The notes under the pieces: generated by a model
What the model saw: only the letters and a program-made list of their open reading frames with translations
Database searches by the model: none
Told to the model about the DNA's origin: nothing
Shown here: positions 1-12,011 of the stretch, piece after piece
How the letters are laid out: every line of letters begins with the position of its first letter
Numbering within the stretch: the stretch's first letter is position 1
From: Lactarius indigo
Taxonomy: Eukaryota > Basidiomycota > Agaricomycetes > Russulales > Russulaceae
NCBI GenBank assembly: GCA_025766275.1
Contig: JAFKAC010000011.1
Location: forward strand, 372,001-436,000
Length of the DNA: 64,000 nt
Direction: 5' to 3'
Program-made: the position numbers and the translations under genes

Positions 1-3000
1 AGAGCCTAGAACGTCAACTTCACGCTGCGCAGAGCAAATACCAGGATTTTGAAGACGCAACGCTGCAACTTGAACGGGAAAAGAACGCACAAGACCGTCA
101 AGTAGACACGTTGAAACAACAACTTCACGCGGAGACAGCTAGGTACGCTCAACTGGAGAAAGTCGCTTCGAAGCAGAAGGCAGAGCTCGTTCGACTGCAA
201 GACAAGAACGCCAACTTCGACCGCGAGATAGACAAACTTCTCACGGATCTGAAAAATCGTGAATGGGAAGTTAAGCAACTGGAATCCCGCCAGGACAAGA
301 CGATCGTCGAGCATGTGCATGTTTTAGAAGAGGCAAAACGTGTCACCGATCGTCAGCTTGTTGACGCACAGAAGGAGCTCGAGAGTCAAGCCACCTACAT
401 CCGATCTCTTGAGAAGGCGAAGGCGAGGCTAACTAGCGAGGCCGAAGATCTTGCCCGTGCGACAGCGAAGGAGCATACGGAACACCGTTCGAAGGAGAAG
501 GCAGCTCGTGCCCAGGAGGCCTTAGCGAAGAAAGCTGTACTTGAGGCCGAGCTTGAGCGCAAGAACCGGCAAGTCTCAGAGGCTAATGTTCGTCGGCTGC
601 AGGAAGACCTTCAAGCAACGCAGGCCCAAGTCGCGGAAGTTACCCAACAGTTCCTCTCTATGCAACGATCCAAGGACGAGTTGGAAGCCGAGCTTGCGCG
701 CCTGGCTGACGAGGCTGACGGGAGCGAGTCGTTGGCGAAGATACAACGTCAATATCGAGCGCGCGTCACCCAGTTGGAAACGCAGCTAGAAGAAGCGCAG
801 GTGACCTCGAATACGGTGGCGCGGATACAGGACCGCATTGACCGGCAGCACGCCGAAATTCGACGAATGATCCTGTCAGATGGCCCCAAGGACGAATTCC
901 GAGACGCTATCCTCCGCGAGCTGCTGTCTGCCGAGCAGGCGAGCCAGGAGTTGTTGCCACAGAATCGCGGAAAACCGAGTGTACGGACGTTGGCGAATGT
1001 TCAGCCCACAAAGCGAACGTCTCTTGTCACGAATGGCGCTGTACGGCCCCGATCCGAGTCGAGTGTCCAGGCAGAAGTCGAAGAGAGTCGGCGCTTAATC
1101 CAGGAGCTTAGCCAGATCAAGGCGCAGTTACAACGCGAACTCGCAGATGTGAAGGGCCGTCTCCAAGCCGAAATCGCAGCGAAGAACGAAGAAGCTAGTA
1201 CGTCTCCTCGCTATTTGAACGCGTCAATGTGACTTATGTCTCTCTTCCTTTACAGATCAAAGACGTCAGGTGTTAGAGCACTTGAGTGAACTACAAGTTT
1301 CCTCGATATCTTCTTCTGCTGCTGAGTCGGAGCTACGTGAGGCCGTGGAGGCTTTCCGAGCCAAGGCCGATGGATACCGCGCCAAGCTTGAAGCTGCTGA
1401 GATCGAAAAAGTCAAGGTTTCTCGTGCAGAAGCCCAATGTGGGTTGCCAAATTTCCTTTAAAAACACTCAATTTGTTGAATGCACTCCCCAGCACGGAAG
1501 TCGATGGCGGATGCGAGCAAAGCTCAGAAAGCTCTGGTTGCCGAAAGGGACGCTGCAATGAACAAGTTGCAGTTTGCCGAGGCAAAAATCCAGGAGCTCG
1601 AAACCAGGCTTGAGGACGAGAGTCGCGAATCTTCGGACATGGGTGTCCTTCGGCAGAGGATCTCGGAAGAGATGGACGACGAGCGCAAGCAGTACCAGAA
1701 GGACTTGGCTGAACGTGATTTCACTGCGAATCAGACTCGCAATAAGTACCAAGGTACAGTGGCATTTTTTATTGAATACCCAGGCTACGAAACCAACATA
1801 TCATTACGCGTACAGCCGAGCTTAAGCAACTGAGCGAAGGTCAGGGTTTCGCCTGTCGCACACGCCGGCTTCCATTTGAACTTACTTGGTGTTTAACAGA
1901 GTTACAAAGCCAACGAGAGGGGATTAGCAAACTTCGTGAAGAGTTGCGTAAAGCGCGCTCGGACCACGACGAACTCTCACTGCGCTACGACGACGAAGTC
2001 TATAACGGCGCAGGCTGGAAGAAGGAGCGCGAGCGGTTGGAAACTAAGATCACCGACGTCTCAAGGGCCTACGACTCGTCAGTAGCTGCCCAGGCCGAAC
2101 AGCAATCACAAATCGTCGCGTTGCACTCGCAAGTGCGCGAGCTTCGTAGCGTACTTAACGATGCCGAAGCGGACCGTGCTCTGCTACAGAAGGCGAGGCG
2201 GGGGCTACAAGCGGAGCTCGAGACCATCAAGATGGATGCAGTCGACCCCACCAAGATGAATTCGGACCGCGAGCTCCAGACTCTGCACCTGAAGAATCAA
2301 GATTTAGAGCGCGCACTAGAAGAAAGAGCTGACAGAGTGGAGATGGCATACGAGCGCATGAAGAAGGCAGAACTTCATGCGCAGGATTGCCAAATAGAAC
2401 TCGGCAAAGTGCGAGTTGAGAACTCCGAGCTGGACAAGCTCAATGTGGGTCGCACTCACGCAAAAGTCGCTAACGGTTGATCTAATTTTGATTTGATGGA
2501 CAGGCCAATCTTGAGAAACAGATCAAGGAGCTAAACCTGCGCATCGTTGATCTAGAGACAAAGTCGTACTCGAGAAACCCACGGTCTTCCTCAGCTGCCA
2601 CCATTCGCCGCCTGGAGTCTCAAGTGGAGGAACTGACGAGCCAACTGGGTCAGGTGACGAAGGAACACCGCCGCGCCTCCCTTTCGAATGACCGAGATTC
2701 CAAGCTACATCAGGAAAGTGAGCGACAGAAATCGAGGCTGGAGGAAGAGATACGTTTATACGAAGCGAAGGTCGAAGCCATGCGAGCGCAGATGAACGTT
2801 ATGGTGAGCACCCTCGCAGAAGAAGGTTTGAAATTCCGAATAATTGATGTTGGAACGTTAGCAAAAGGACGAGAGCGACCTACAACGGGATAAACGTCGC
2901 GCAGAACGTGAGGTCACGGATCTCAGGCAGAAATCTCTGAAGTGAGTTTTCTTATGTGTGGGTACGTCAGCTATTCACACTCGACCAGCCTGGAGCGTCA

Positions 3001-3085
3001 AGTCGAGAGGTTGCGTGCTCGCTTGGAAAGGCCATCTTCACAACTGGATCATGGGTCACCCTCCAATTCGCCACGAAAGACATGA
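1..3085 (+). CDS. Type II myosin heavy chain, C-terminal tail (5' partial)
   Basis: The reading frame is open from base 3 and joins through several short introns (the first starts at about 1198 with GTACGT and ends TTTACAG) to a stop at 3083-3085. The product is almost entirely heptad-repeat coiled coil rich in E, K, R, Q and L, with a small break and a Ser/Pro-rich end (SPSNSPRKT). The composition, charge pattern and the very long uninterrupted coiled coil fit the rod of a conventional class II myosin, which in fungi drives contractile-ring constriction during cytokinesis; the rod dimerises the heavy chain. The motor and IQ region would lie upstream of this window, so the class is inferred from the tail alone. 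Another long coiled-coil protein remains possible. Confidence 0.7.
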
Positions 3086-3831
3086 GGTGTATATCGACAT
3101 AACGGACGTGTGACATTGATCTCTTACGAAATACCCAACACCCTTCTATTGTTTGTACCAGTTTTCTCCTACTCCTACACCTAACTGTATACTGCTACAT
3201 TGAATTATGTGACTTTGAACGCTCGGGGGAAAAACGCCATACAATGGGTCATGCCGTGGGACGGGAATGATGCAACAATACAAGTCGGAAATACTCGAAT
3301 TCAGGCTCGATCCCCATTATGCCGACTGGCCTGATCCAGATCTCCTTGCTAATCGGGGCTTGCTCGGCCTTGCTGCACTTAACAATCGGAACGAGTAAAT
3401 CTGGATCTCGTGTAAGTAGGCACATGGCCAACTGCCGTCGTGTACGATGGAAAGTGAAATATGTGCTCCACGAGCGTCAATCAGTTCCTAAAATATCTCC
3501 ATGGTGCGAAAACTAAGAGAACGATCTTGTACACGTTGGCTGTCTGGTTTTGTAGTAATAGCAGCCCCACTCTGGCAACCCCTGCCTTTGACCTTGAGCT
3601 TGGCAGGTACTCTGCGACCGGGTCCTGTATAAGTTAGTTGGAAGTGCAGCCAACGCGCGGGGCTAGAGCTGGGAAAAAGCCGTAATGCCGCAATGTGGCG
3701 TATGTGTGTACGGTAAGGTGTTTGGTATGATCCCTTTCCCATGCAGTTGCATGATATATCGTGACTAGAACTGATAGATGCGGCGTTGTTACATTGCGAT
3801 ACCCTCTAGCAGGGACCGTAGATTTCATCCC
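3086..3831. other. Intergenic region between convergent genes
   Basis: About 745 bases between the myosin stop and the BTB gene stop. It should hold both 3' untranslated regions. Only short open frames occur, none with recognisable protein character, and I see no repeat or RNA gene here. Confidence 0.5.
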
Positions 3832-4848
3832 TCACAATAGGGCTTCTGGACCTGTCAACAACATATCAGCAAGCAAAGCGTACCTCACATATCTTAAGAT
3901 ACTTGCCTGCGCAATGACCTTTTCCACCTCCTGCGCCAAAGCAGCACTGAATTTCTTCAAAGCGGCTTTCCCTTCTTCTTGACATTCCGGACAAAACCCC
4001 GTCTCCTCATTGAAGCGTTCAAGTAGTTCGGTCGAAGTGACAGTGCTGCCACGCGGACGATCTTCGAGCAACAACAGTGCTCTGCGGAGGTAACCCGTCC
4101 ACCAATACGGGACCCAGAGACTTCGGGGATGGGCTGATACAAAGTAGAAATGAAATTGGGCGCGGCACGATGAGGACGTCGTTGGCGCGGGCGGGAACGA
4201 CGATGACAGGGAGTTGAACCACATCAGTTGTGGCTCAGTAGTTGCTCGACGAATGCATTCACGGCGGTACTGCAACAAGCGATGGTATTGTGACCCCGTG
4301 ATATCCTTCAAAGCTGATTTATCTGACAGATCCGTTAGTGGGAGGCTGAGCATCTGCTTTGCCGCCTCATTCGCAACATCCCCGAGCCCGTATCGACTGG
4401 CGAGCGCAAAAACGGAAAACGGTCGTGACTCTGCGGCTCGGAAAAGCGCATCCTTGATTGTTTCATCAAAGGCTTCGATCATATACTTGCGGCAAGCTTC
4501 TAGAAACCGACGGATGTCTTCGATATTACTTAGATCGGGGTTTTCAACGGGATAGCAGAGGCGAAGGACGATGTGAAGCGTGCCGGAATCCTCTGTTAAC
4601 TCGACGAGAGGGAGACCACGGGTTTGATTATTGCCATCGAGAGGTAGGACCTCAGGAGTAGTATCGGGTAATTCAAACATGTCTTTGAACACCACGGACA
4701 CTTTAGCGAGGACTGGCTTGAGGACGAAAAAGTCGACATTATCTGATGACCGTAAGATTACAGTAAGGCCGGGCCAGATGTCATGGAATGGGGGGCCAGC
4801 ATCGCGCGTTGTGTCGGGTTGAGAAACTGGAGAAGACGCACGCGACAT
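3832..4848 (-). CDS. BTB/POZ domain protein
   Basis: The minus-strand frame has an ATG at 4848 (MSRASSPVSQPDT), preferred over an in-frame ATG at 4932 because the extra 28 residues look like untranslated sequence. After a Ser/Pro-rich leader, the segment with DNVDFFVLKPVLAKVSVVF and then FKDMFELP has the layout of a BTB fold used by many agaricomycete proteins: strand-loop region, helix pair, then PLVELTEDSGTLHIVLRLCYP. A long alpha-helical C-terminal part follows, including a CPEC pair near the end (ETGFCPECQEEGK). BTB domains mediate dimerisation or Cullin-3 binding; the specific role of this lineage-expanded family is unknown. The last 20 residues before the stop may be read through an unrecognised intron, so the C-terminus is uncertain. 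Confidence 0.75.
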   Translation of the reverse strand: MSRASSPVSQPDTTRDAGPPFHDIWPGLTVILRSSDNVDFFVLKPVLAKVSVVFKDMFELPDTTPEVLPLDGNNQTRGLPLVELTEDSGTLHIVLRLCYPVENPDLSNIEDIRRFLEACRKYMIEAFDETIKDALFRAAESRPFSVFALASRYGLGDVANEAAKQMLSLPLTDLSDKSALKDITGSQYHRLLQYRRECIRRATTEPQLMWFNSLSSSFPPAPTTSSSCRAQFHFYFVSAHPRSLWVPYWWTGYLRRALLLLEDRPRGSTVTSTELLERFNEETGFCPECQEEGKAALKKFSAALAQEVEKVIAQASILRYVRYALLADMLLTGPEALL

Positions 4849-5104
4849 GAACGAGGCAAAGAGAGAAAGCTGTTGAGCATGGGAAAGAACATCATGCTTT
4901 TGGGGATGACTTTTCGAGCCATCGAAGGTCAAAGACGGGAGTGGACTGCGAGGATATCTCGTTTATTACGTAATTATTACTAAATTCTTTTTGGCGACCT
5001 CACCTGCCAACGCTCCGAGTTTTCTTATTCATCCTTGGCCACAGCTCCGAGAGCGAACACCCCAGGTTAACCAGAACCGACGGGCTCAGCCTCTCGAAAT
5101 CATC

Positions 5105-8100
5105 ATGTGAGTTTTTCTCCTCGTGAACAGACCTCCTTATAGATTCTCAATGACGTGTAGGGTCTCCGTGAAGACCGTCTCGTCAGAGATTTCCGGTACA
5201 GACCTACGTGTCTCCATACCTCGTTGGCGCCACATATATGCTGTCCCATTTCTTCCGTTTTACCCTCTATTGGCCTATGCGTACTACGTCAAGTATGACC
5301 AGTGGTTAAAGAGCGAAGAATGGACCTTCCTCGCCTGTGTCTTACTTGGTGCGGGTCACTCCTTGAGTTTTTTGGTGACACGTTGGAATGCAAGGGCAAA
5401 GGCGTGGATTACAACTCGCGAGGCGCGTGTCCACCACGTTTCCTTTCGGATCATGCTGACGCTGGATTCAGGCGCGCTCACTCACAGAGGCGGACTGCAT
5501 TCGCATCAACCCTGCTCCTCACCGTGGGCAGGGAGAGATCGTGCCCCTTCTCAAACGCGTCCCATCTGATCACGCTACATACTCGTTCAGCTATCAACAG
5601 GACACCTACTCTGTGCACTCCGTTGAGCCAATTACTTTCGGTCTACTCCCGTATCCCTCGTCAACGCACCCTCCTCTCTCTACCTATCGCAATCCTGTCG
5701 GCTTGCGTGCCTCTGATCTTCCAGCGCTCCAGTCAATGTACGGGAAGAACGAATTCAACATCCCGATTCCGTCTTTCGGTTCGCTGTTTGCAGAGCACGC
5801 TACGGCACCGTTCTTCGTCTTTCAGATCTTCTGTGTTGCACTGTGGATGCTCGATGAGTATTGGTACTATAGCCTCTTCACACTTTTCATGCTCGTCGTT
5901 TTTGAGTGCACCGTCGTGTGGCAGGTGTGTAATCATGTGATTTTAACGCTCACTATTTGCCTCATCCTCCTCCCTTTGATAGCGTCTTAGGACACTAACT
6001 GAGTTCCGCACTATGTCTGTTGCTCCGTTTCCCATCCAGGTGCTAAGGGACTCCAAGTGGTCTGTTTTGCAATCTGATGAGCTACTTCCTGGAGACGTTG
6101 TTTCTCTTGGTATTTACTCTATTTTCAAATGCGCGTGTGATCCTCTCTGACACAATCCAGTGCGCAGCCATCAGTCAGAAACCAATATTCCAGCAGACGT
6201 GCTTTTGATTCAAGGAACTTGCATCGTGAATGAGGCGATGCTCTCCGGCGAGTCGACTCCGCTACTAAAGGAGTCGATAGAACTTTTAGATGCAAGCGAC
6301 AAACTGGATGCGGATGGTCAGCACAAGGGCACTATGTTATTTAGTGGAACGAAACTCCTTCAAGGCAGCAATGGTGGTGTGTATATTTCAGTGTACTCCT
6401 ATTCGTTCTCATCTCCGTGCGCCGCTACCCTAGGGAACACTCCTGATGGTGGATGCCTCGGCGTTGTTTTGCGCACTGGGTTTGGTACCGCTCAAGGACA
6501 GCTTGTTCGCACAATGGTTTTCTCCACTGAGCGAGTATCCGCGAATAATCTCGAGTCCTTCCTTTTCATCGGGTTCTTGCTCATATTTGCAATCGCGGCG
6601 AGCTGGTACGTTTGGGTCAAGGGTAAGGACACCCTTACAGTACCTGAGACCTCTTTCGCTAAGTGAATTGTCACTCTAGGTATTGAGAGGAATCTGAAAA
6701 AGTCAAAACTGTTACTCGACTGCGTGTTAATCGTTACGAGCGTGGTGCCACCGGAACTACCTATGGAGTTGTCTCTAGCTGTAAACGCCTCTCTGGTTGC
6801 TTTGTCAAAGTTCGGTAAGACCTCCGCAGATTGCGTGTAGAATTGGTGCCTCAGCCTCCTTTCAGCAATATTCTGTACAGAACCTTTCCGGATTCCTTTT
6901 GCAGGACGCGTCGACATCTGCTGTTTTGACAAGACGGGCACGATCACCGCAGAGAATCTTGTTGTTGAGGGTATCGCCGGTGTCGAGTGGGTGCCTTCGT
7001 CTATCATAACGTGTCTCTTCTCATTCACTTGTCAGCCCATCCGATCGTTTGAAACTTGTGGACGTAAAAGCAACTTCCCGCGAAACGACATTGTGCCTAG
7101 CAGGCGCGCACGCCCTGGTTCGATTAGACGATGGCACTGTTGTTGGCGACCCAATGGAGAAGACCACCCTTGAGTCCCTTGAGTGGCAGATAGGCAATGG
7201 AGACGGTGTATCGCCTGCCTCTCTTTCAGCCCCCCATCGCACAATAATCTCGATTCGCCGTCGCTTCCAGTTTTCTTCTGCACTGAAAAGAATGTCCACA
7301 ATTTCTACCCTTCCTGGTGGTCGTGGTTTGGTCGCAGTCAAAGGGGCTCCAGAGACGCTAAAAGCTATGCTGGCCCACGTTCCCGCGGACTATGACGAAA
7401 CGTATAAATGGTACACGCGTCGTGGAAGCCGCGTACTCGCTCTTGGCATGAAGGAATACGAATCTATCTCAATGGACAGGGCACGTATTAGGGCAATGTT
7501 TTTGGGACGAGTGCTGACAACTCCATTAGATCAAGAAGCTGAATCGGGACGAAGTCGAGAGTCACCTGAAATTTGCCGGGTTCCTGATTTTTCACTCGCC
7601 GCTTAAACCGGATGCGGTGGAGGCACTCAAGATGTTGGCCGATTCATCGCACCGGGTTCGTTATTGTAATTACCATTTTAGAGAAAGAGACACTCACATG
7701 AACTGGTAGTGCATCATGATTACTGGAGACAACCCTCTCACCGCTCTTCACGTTGCCCGCGACGTTGAGATTGTCGACCGGGAGGCGTTAATCTTAGATC
7801 TGAAAGAAAATCCGGCCCATGAAGCGGGTAAGTGAGACGACGTCTCCCGGATTTATTGAAAGCTAATTCTTCTGGGAGACCTTGAATGGCGTACTGTCGA
7901 CGAAACCAAGATAATTCCTGTTGACCCGACAGAACCATTGGACCAAGAGCTATTAGACAACTACGACATCTGCATCACGGGAGTGGCCCTCAAGCAGTTC
8001 ATGTCGCAGCCGAGTTGGAAGGAACTTGTGCAGCATACGTGGGTGTACGCCCGGGTGTCACCGTTGCAGAAGGAATTTATTGTGACCTCACTACGTGGCC

Positions 8101-9632
8101 TTGGCTACACAACTTTGATGGCTGGCGACGGTACAAATGATGTTGGTGCACTCAAGCAGGCGCACATCGGCGTGGCTCTTCTAGACGGGACACCCGAGGA
8201 CCTCCAAAAAATTGCGGAGCGCGAGCGTCTGGACCGCATCAAAAAAGTTTATGAGAGTCAGCTTAAGATATCTTCCCGGTTTAACCAGCCGCCACCTCCA
8301 GTTCCACCGGCTATTGCACACTTAGTTCCAGATGCCGTCGCGGCCCAGCAAAGAGCAGCAGCTGATCAGGTCGAGGCACGAGCGAGGAATCCTTTGGAAA
8401 AGGTCCGTCGACGTCCTGTCCTTTAAGCTAACATTATGACCTCTCTTTCCTCCAGTTTGACGTCGCTACCATTACGAACGCTCTGGCAGACATGGAAGGC
8501 GATGAAGACGTCCCGAAAATCAAATTAGGCGACGCATCTTGTGCGGCCCCCTTTACGTCGAAGCTATCTAATGTCTCTGCGAGTGAGTTATCTGTAGCTA
8601 TTGATTTCATTATTTTATATTGAATATTCGGCAGTTACGCATATCATCCGCCAAGGACGGTGCACACTCGTTGCCACTATTCAAATGTACAAGATTTTGG
8701 CATTAAATTGTCTAATCACCGCGTACAGTCTCAGCGTGCAATATCTAGATGGAATTAAGTTCGGCGACTATCAGGTCACAGTCACCGGGATGTTGATGTC
8801 CGTGTGTTTTTTGTGCATTTCCCGAGCGAAGGTCTGCACCGGCTCTTTTGACTTTTCACACGCGTTCTAAACTTGACGTTGCAGCCGGTGGAGAAGCTAT
8901 CTCGCGAACGGCCTCTGAGCAACATTTTCAATTTCTACGTGCTTCTATCCGTACTATTGCAATTTGCACTTCACATCGGATCTATGGTTTATATCACGGA
9001 ACTTGCGCATGGACTGGAAGAGTATGTTATCGTTGCTACTCCGTTGTGTCACGCGCCGCGCGTTGCTGACAATTCTCGATCAGCCGTGGTCCCATAGACC
9101 TGGAGGCCAAGTTTGAGGCGAACTTGCTAAACACGGCCGTGTTCTTACTCGGGCTCTCTCAGCAAGTGTCGACATTTGCTATTAATTTCCAGGTCAGTCC
9201 AGCTTGGTTTATTCCTGGCGGCTCTCATCACCTTATTTCGCAGGGACGGCCCTTCCGCGAGGGTATTCGGGAGAACAGTGCGTTATACTGGGGACTGGTT
9301 GGAGCTAGCGCTGTTGCCTTCTCGGGGGCGACTGATTTTATGCCCGAGCTTAATCGATGGTTGCAGGTGGTTGAAATGGACAATGCGGTCCGTTGTCCGT
9401 TTTAGCGTGCTTGGCCTGGGCTAACTCCCAACAGTTCAAAGTCCGTCTCACCGCTTCTATGATTATTGACTTCATTGGCTGTTGGGCGATTGAGCAAGTC
9501 TGCAAGTACCTGTTTGCTGACCTCGAGCCCAAATCCCTCGTCACCCGCGGACGAGAGAGACGCGAGAGACGCCGAGCCGTAGAGTTAGCAATACAGGCAC
9601 AAAAATCTGATGACGAGAAGAAGACACAGTGA
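5105..9632 (+). CDS. SPF1: P5A-type ATPase, ER transmembrane-helix dislocase (Spf1 family)
   Basis: The joined exons give a complete P5A ATPase. Visible landmarks in order are: the N-terminal membrane region ([21 protein letters not shown]), the P5A segment [17 protein letters not shown], the actuator loop [13 protein letters not shown], the TM4 motif PPELPMEL that marks P5 pumps, the phosphorylation loop [10 protein letters not shown] with the aspartate codon at 6928-6930, [11 protein letters not shown] in the nucleotide domain, and the hinge [14 protein letters not shown] near 8125. Six C-terminal membrane helices follow. In yeast and human, P5A pumps remove mis-inserted or mis-targeted transmembrane helices from the ER membrane. 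The last four residues are KKTQ, a dilysine ER-retrieval signal. The start codon appears to be split by an intron (AT at 5105-5106, G at 5161); an unspliced in-frame ATG at 5150 is the alternative. Many 50-60 nt introns interrupt the gene and no disabling change was seen. Confidence 0.95.
5107..5160 (+). other. Intron that splits the SPF1 start codon
   Basis: This 54-nt segment begins GTGAGT and ends GTGTAG, with a plausible branch sequence (CTCAATGAC) shortly before the acceptor. Removing it joins AT (5105-5106) to G (5161) and yields an open frame starting [10 protein letters not shown]. Without splicing, the first ATG at 5105 is followed at once by TGA, so the upstream ATG only makes sense if spliced. 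Confidence 0.6.
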
Positions 9633-10059
9633 TCTAAACTACTCGCGTCACGATCTTCCGCCTTACCCTCACTGGACGTTGTTAGCTCAATCGTATAGAA
9701 TACTTATCTTGTCCGATTGGATCAATGGACCTGGTGTTTGGCCATGCCGGCCCCTGTCACCGCGCTTATGTTCATCACTCCGGCGTTTCCTACTTCTCGG
9801 CCGGTCTCTTGACTTTCCGAGTTGATGGGGCGCGAGGCGTCTCTCGGCTCCGCTTCCAAGTGGGCTCATGTGCTCCGAACGAGGCACATTGACAGTGCGT
9901 AGAATTCCTGGTGGGAACCCCGCCCCGGATGCTGACCTTGTCAGAGGTCGTGAAGCTAGAACACGCGAGTGCTATGATTTTAGCGTTCAGTTCGTGCATC
10001 AAAAAATGAACTATAAGAAATGGTCTCCATTTTTTGTGTGAGCCCCCGCCAGTGCCATC
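9633..10059. other. Intergenic region upstream of the P450 gene
   Basis: About 430 bases between two genes on the same strand. It should contain the SPF1 3' end and the P450 promoter. I see no protein-like frame or repeat. Confidence 0.5.
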
Positions 10060-12011
10060 ATGTCAACCCCATTCTCTCGATTCTTTCCAACTGCTAGACA
10101 GGACGGCACCTTCATCCATGGAGGAATGCCCATCTTGCTTATAATCTTTGGGGTCCTGTGCTGTATCCACTACGCCCGTAGCCCTTGGCGTAAGCTCCCC
10201 CCAGGCCCTCGCGGCCTCCCAGTAGTCGGAAATATCAGGCAACTTCAAGACAAAAGGTGGCTGACGTCTCACGAATGCAAAGCGACCTACGGTAGGCCTA
10301 GTCCATTTTTATCACCGGTCTCTAAGTTTGTTGGCAACAGGGGACGTCGTCTATCTGAGCATTTTAGGAAGATCGATCATCGTACTGAATTCACAGAAGG
10401 CTGCAGCCGACCTACTCGGACGGCGTGCCCGAGTCTATTCTGATAGACCCCGTTTCATCGTGGCATCAGAAATATTAACAGGTGGGTTGGAAGTCAGCTT
10501 CCTCCAGTATGGAGTACTGTGAGCAGTCCCTTCCACTCTATGTCTTTAGTCCCTCTGAACGAGACCGCTATTAGCTGGCGGCGAATGCGCAGGGCGGCCC
10601 ACGAAGGGTTGCACAAAAAGGCCGCCAAGGCGTTCAATAACGTACAGACGATGGAAGCTGTCTTGCTCGCGGATGGAATTCTCGAGAGTCCAGAACAATG
10701 GGAAAAACACATGCGGCGCTTTACGGCTTCTATGATCATGACGGCGGTATACGATACTCCCGTTATCCACTCCGTGGACGACGAATATGTGCGGCGTATC
10801 AACGACCACGTCATGCGCGTCGCACAATCAACATTGCCAGGGTCCCATTGGGTTGAACTCCTTCCATGGATGAAACACATCCCAAGCAGGTAAGCACCCA
10901 CTATCTCAGTTCCGTTACCTCTCGAAAGGGCGCTGATGAGTTGCGCTTTCCAGATTCGCGAAATGGAAACGCACGGCGGAGGACTGGTTCCGCCGTGACT
11001 CCGAAATGTTTGAAAGTCTCGTCGACACTGTCCGCACTAAGTTGGTGAGTTTGAGAAACTTCGCTCTGGCTTGCCAGCATCGAATATATATCCACTGGCA
11101 GGCCAAGGGCATCGATCGTCCAAGTCTAAGCGCTACATTGATCAAGAATGAAAGTCGCAATGGTCTCAACGGGCGGGAGATGGCATGGCTCGCTAGCACG
11201 ATGTAGTGAGTCATTTTTCACGAGCAAACATTTTCTCTCACCCCGTGGCTGAGTACGACTCTCCTGCACCAGCGGCGCCGGTGCCGAGACCACGACCAGC
11301 TCGATGTATTGGTGGATGCTCGCCATGGTTGCTTTCCCCGAAACCCAACGGCGAGCCCAGGCGGAACTGGACGCCGTTGTGGGTCGAAGCCGCATCCCGT
11401 CTTTCTCCGATCTTCCTAGCCTGCCCTACTTGCGCGCCATGGTCAAGGAGATCCTCCGATGGAGATCCGTTCTACCCGTTGGGATTCCCCATTGTTCTCT
11501 TGAGGATGACTGGTACGAGGGTATGTTCATTCCCAAGGGAGCGATGTGTCTCGTGAATGTCGGGTTGTGCAACCAAGACCCCGCCGTCTACGGCGACGAT
11601 GCGACCCAGTTTGACCCTTCTCGTCACCTCAAAGCAGACGGAACTCTCGCGCCGAGTCCGCCGGACACCCAGGACGAAGGCCACATCGTCTACGGCTTCG
11701 GAAAGCGGATATGCGTCGGGAGGCATGTGGCAAACGATACGATGTTCATTGCTTTCGCGGTAATGCTGTGGGCCTCGGAGGTCGTCCCAGCCAAAGACGA
11801 GTGCGGAAAAGACATCCCGGTTGACGTGGACGATTATGTCGATAGCGGAATGCTCCAGTGAGTTGATTCGTCCACGAAGGCGCAATTACGCTGAATGCTG
11901 AGACATGCTTGCAATAGTCTTCCCCTACCCTTCTCGTGCAAGATCACGCCGAGGTTCCCCGAGGTAATCGATATTCTTCGCGAAGAGCGCGAACTTCGTG
12001 GTCAAACGTAA
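10060..12011 (+). CDS. Cytochrome P450 monooxygenase
   Basis: Starts at ATG 10060 with a short leader, one membrane anchor (PILLIIFGVLCCIHYA) and the proline hinge LPPGPRGLPVVGN. The C-helix motif reads YGVLWRRMRR once a GTGAGC...TTAG intron at about 10519-10572 is removed. The I-helix oxygen-binding motif is AGAETTTSS near 11270, the K-helix is KEILRWR (ExxR), the PERF position reads DPSRH, and the haem loop is FGKRICVGR with the haem-ligand Cys codon at 11712-11714. All expected parts are present and the length of about 500 residues is normal, so it appears functional. It resembles the agaricomycete P450 families related to O-methylsterigmatocystin oxidoreductase by general layout, but the substrate cannot be told from sequence. 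No biosynthetic partner genes flank it. Confidence 0.93.

Noticed and set aside
10519..10572. Apparent stop and frame break in the P450 near 10519
   Set aside because: A GTGAGC...TATTAG intron here restores the C-helix motif YGVLWRRMRR, so the gene is intact.
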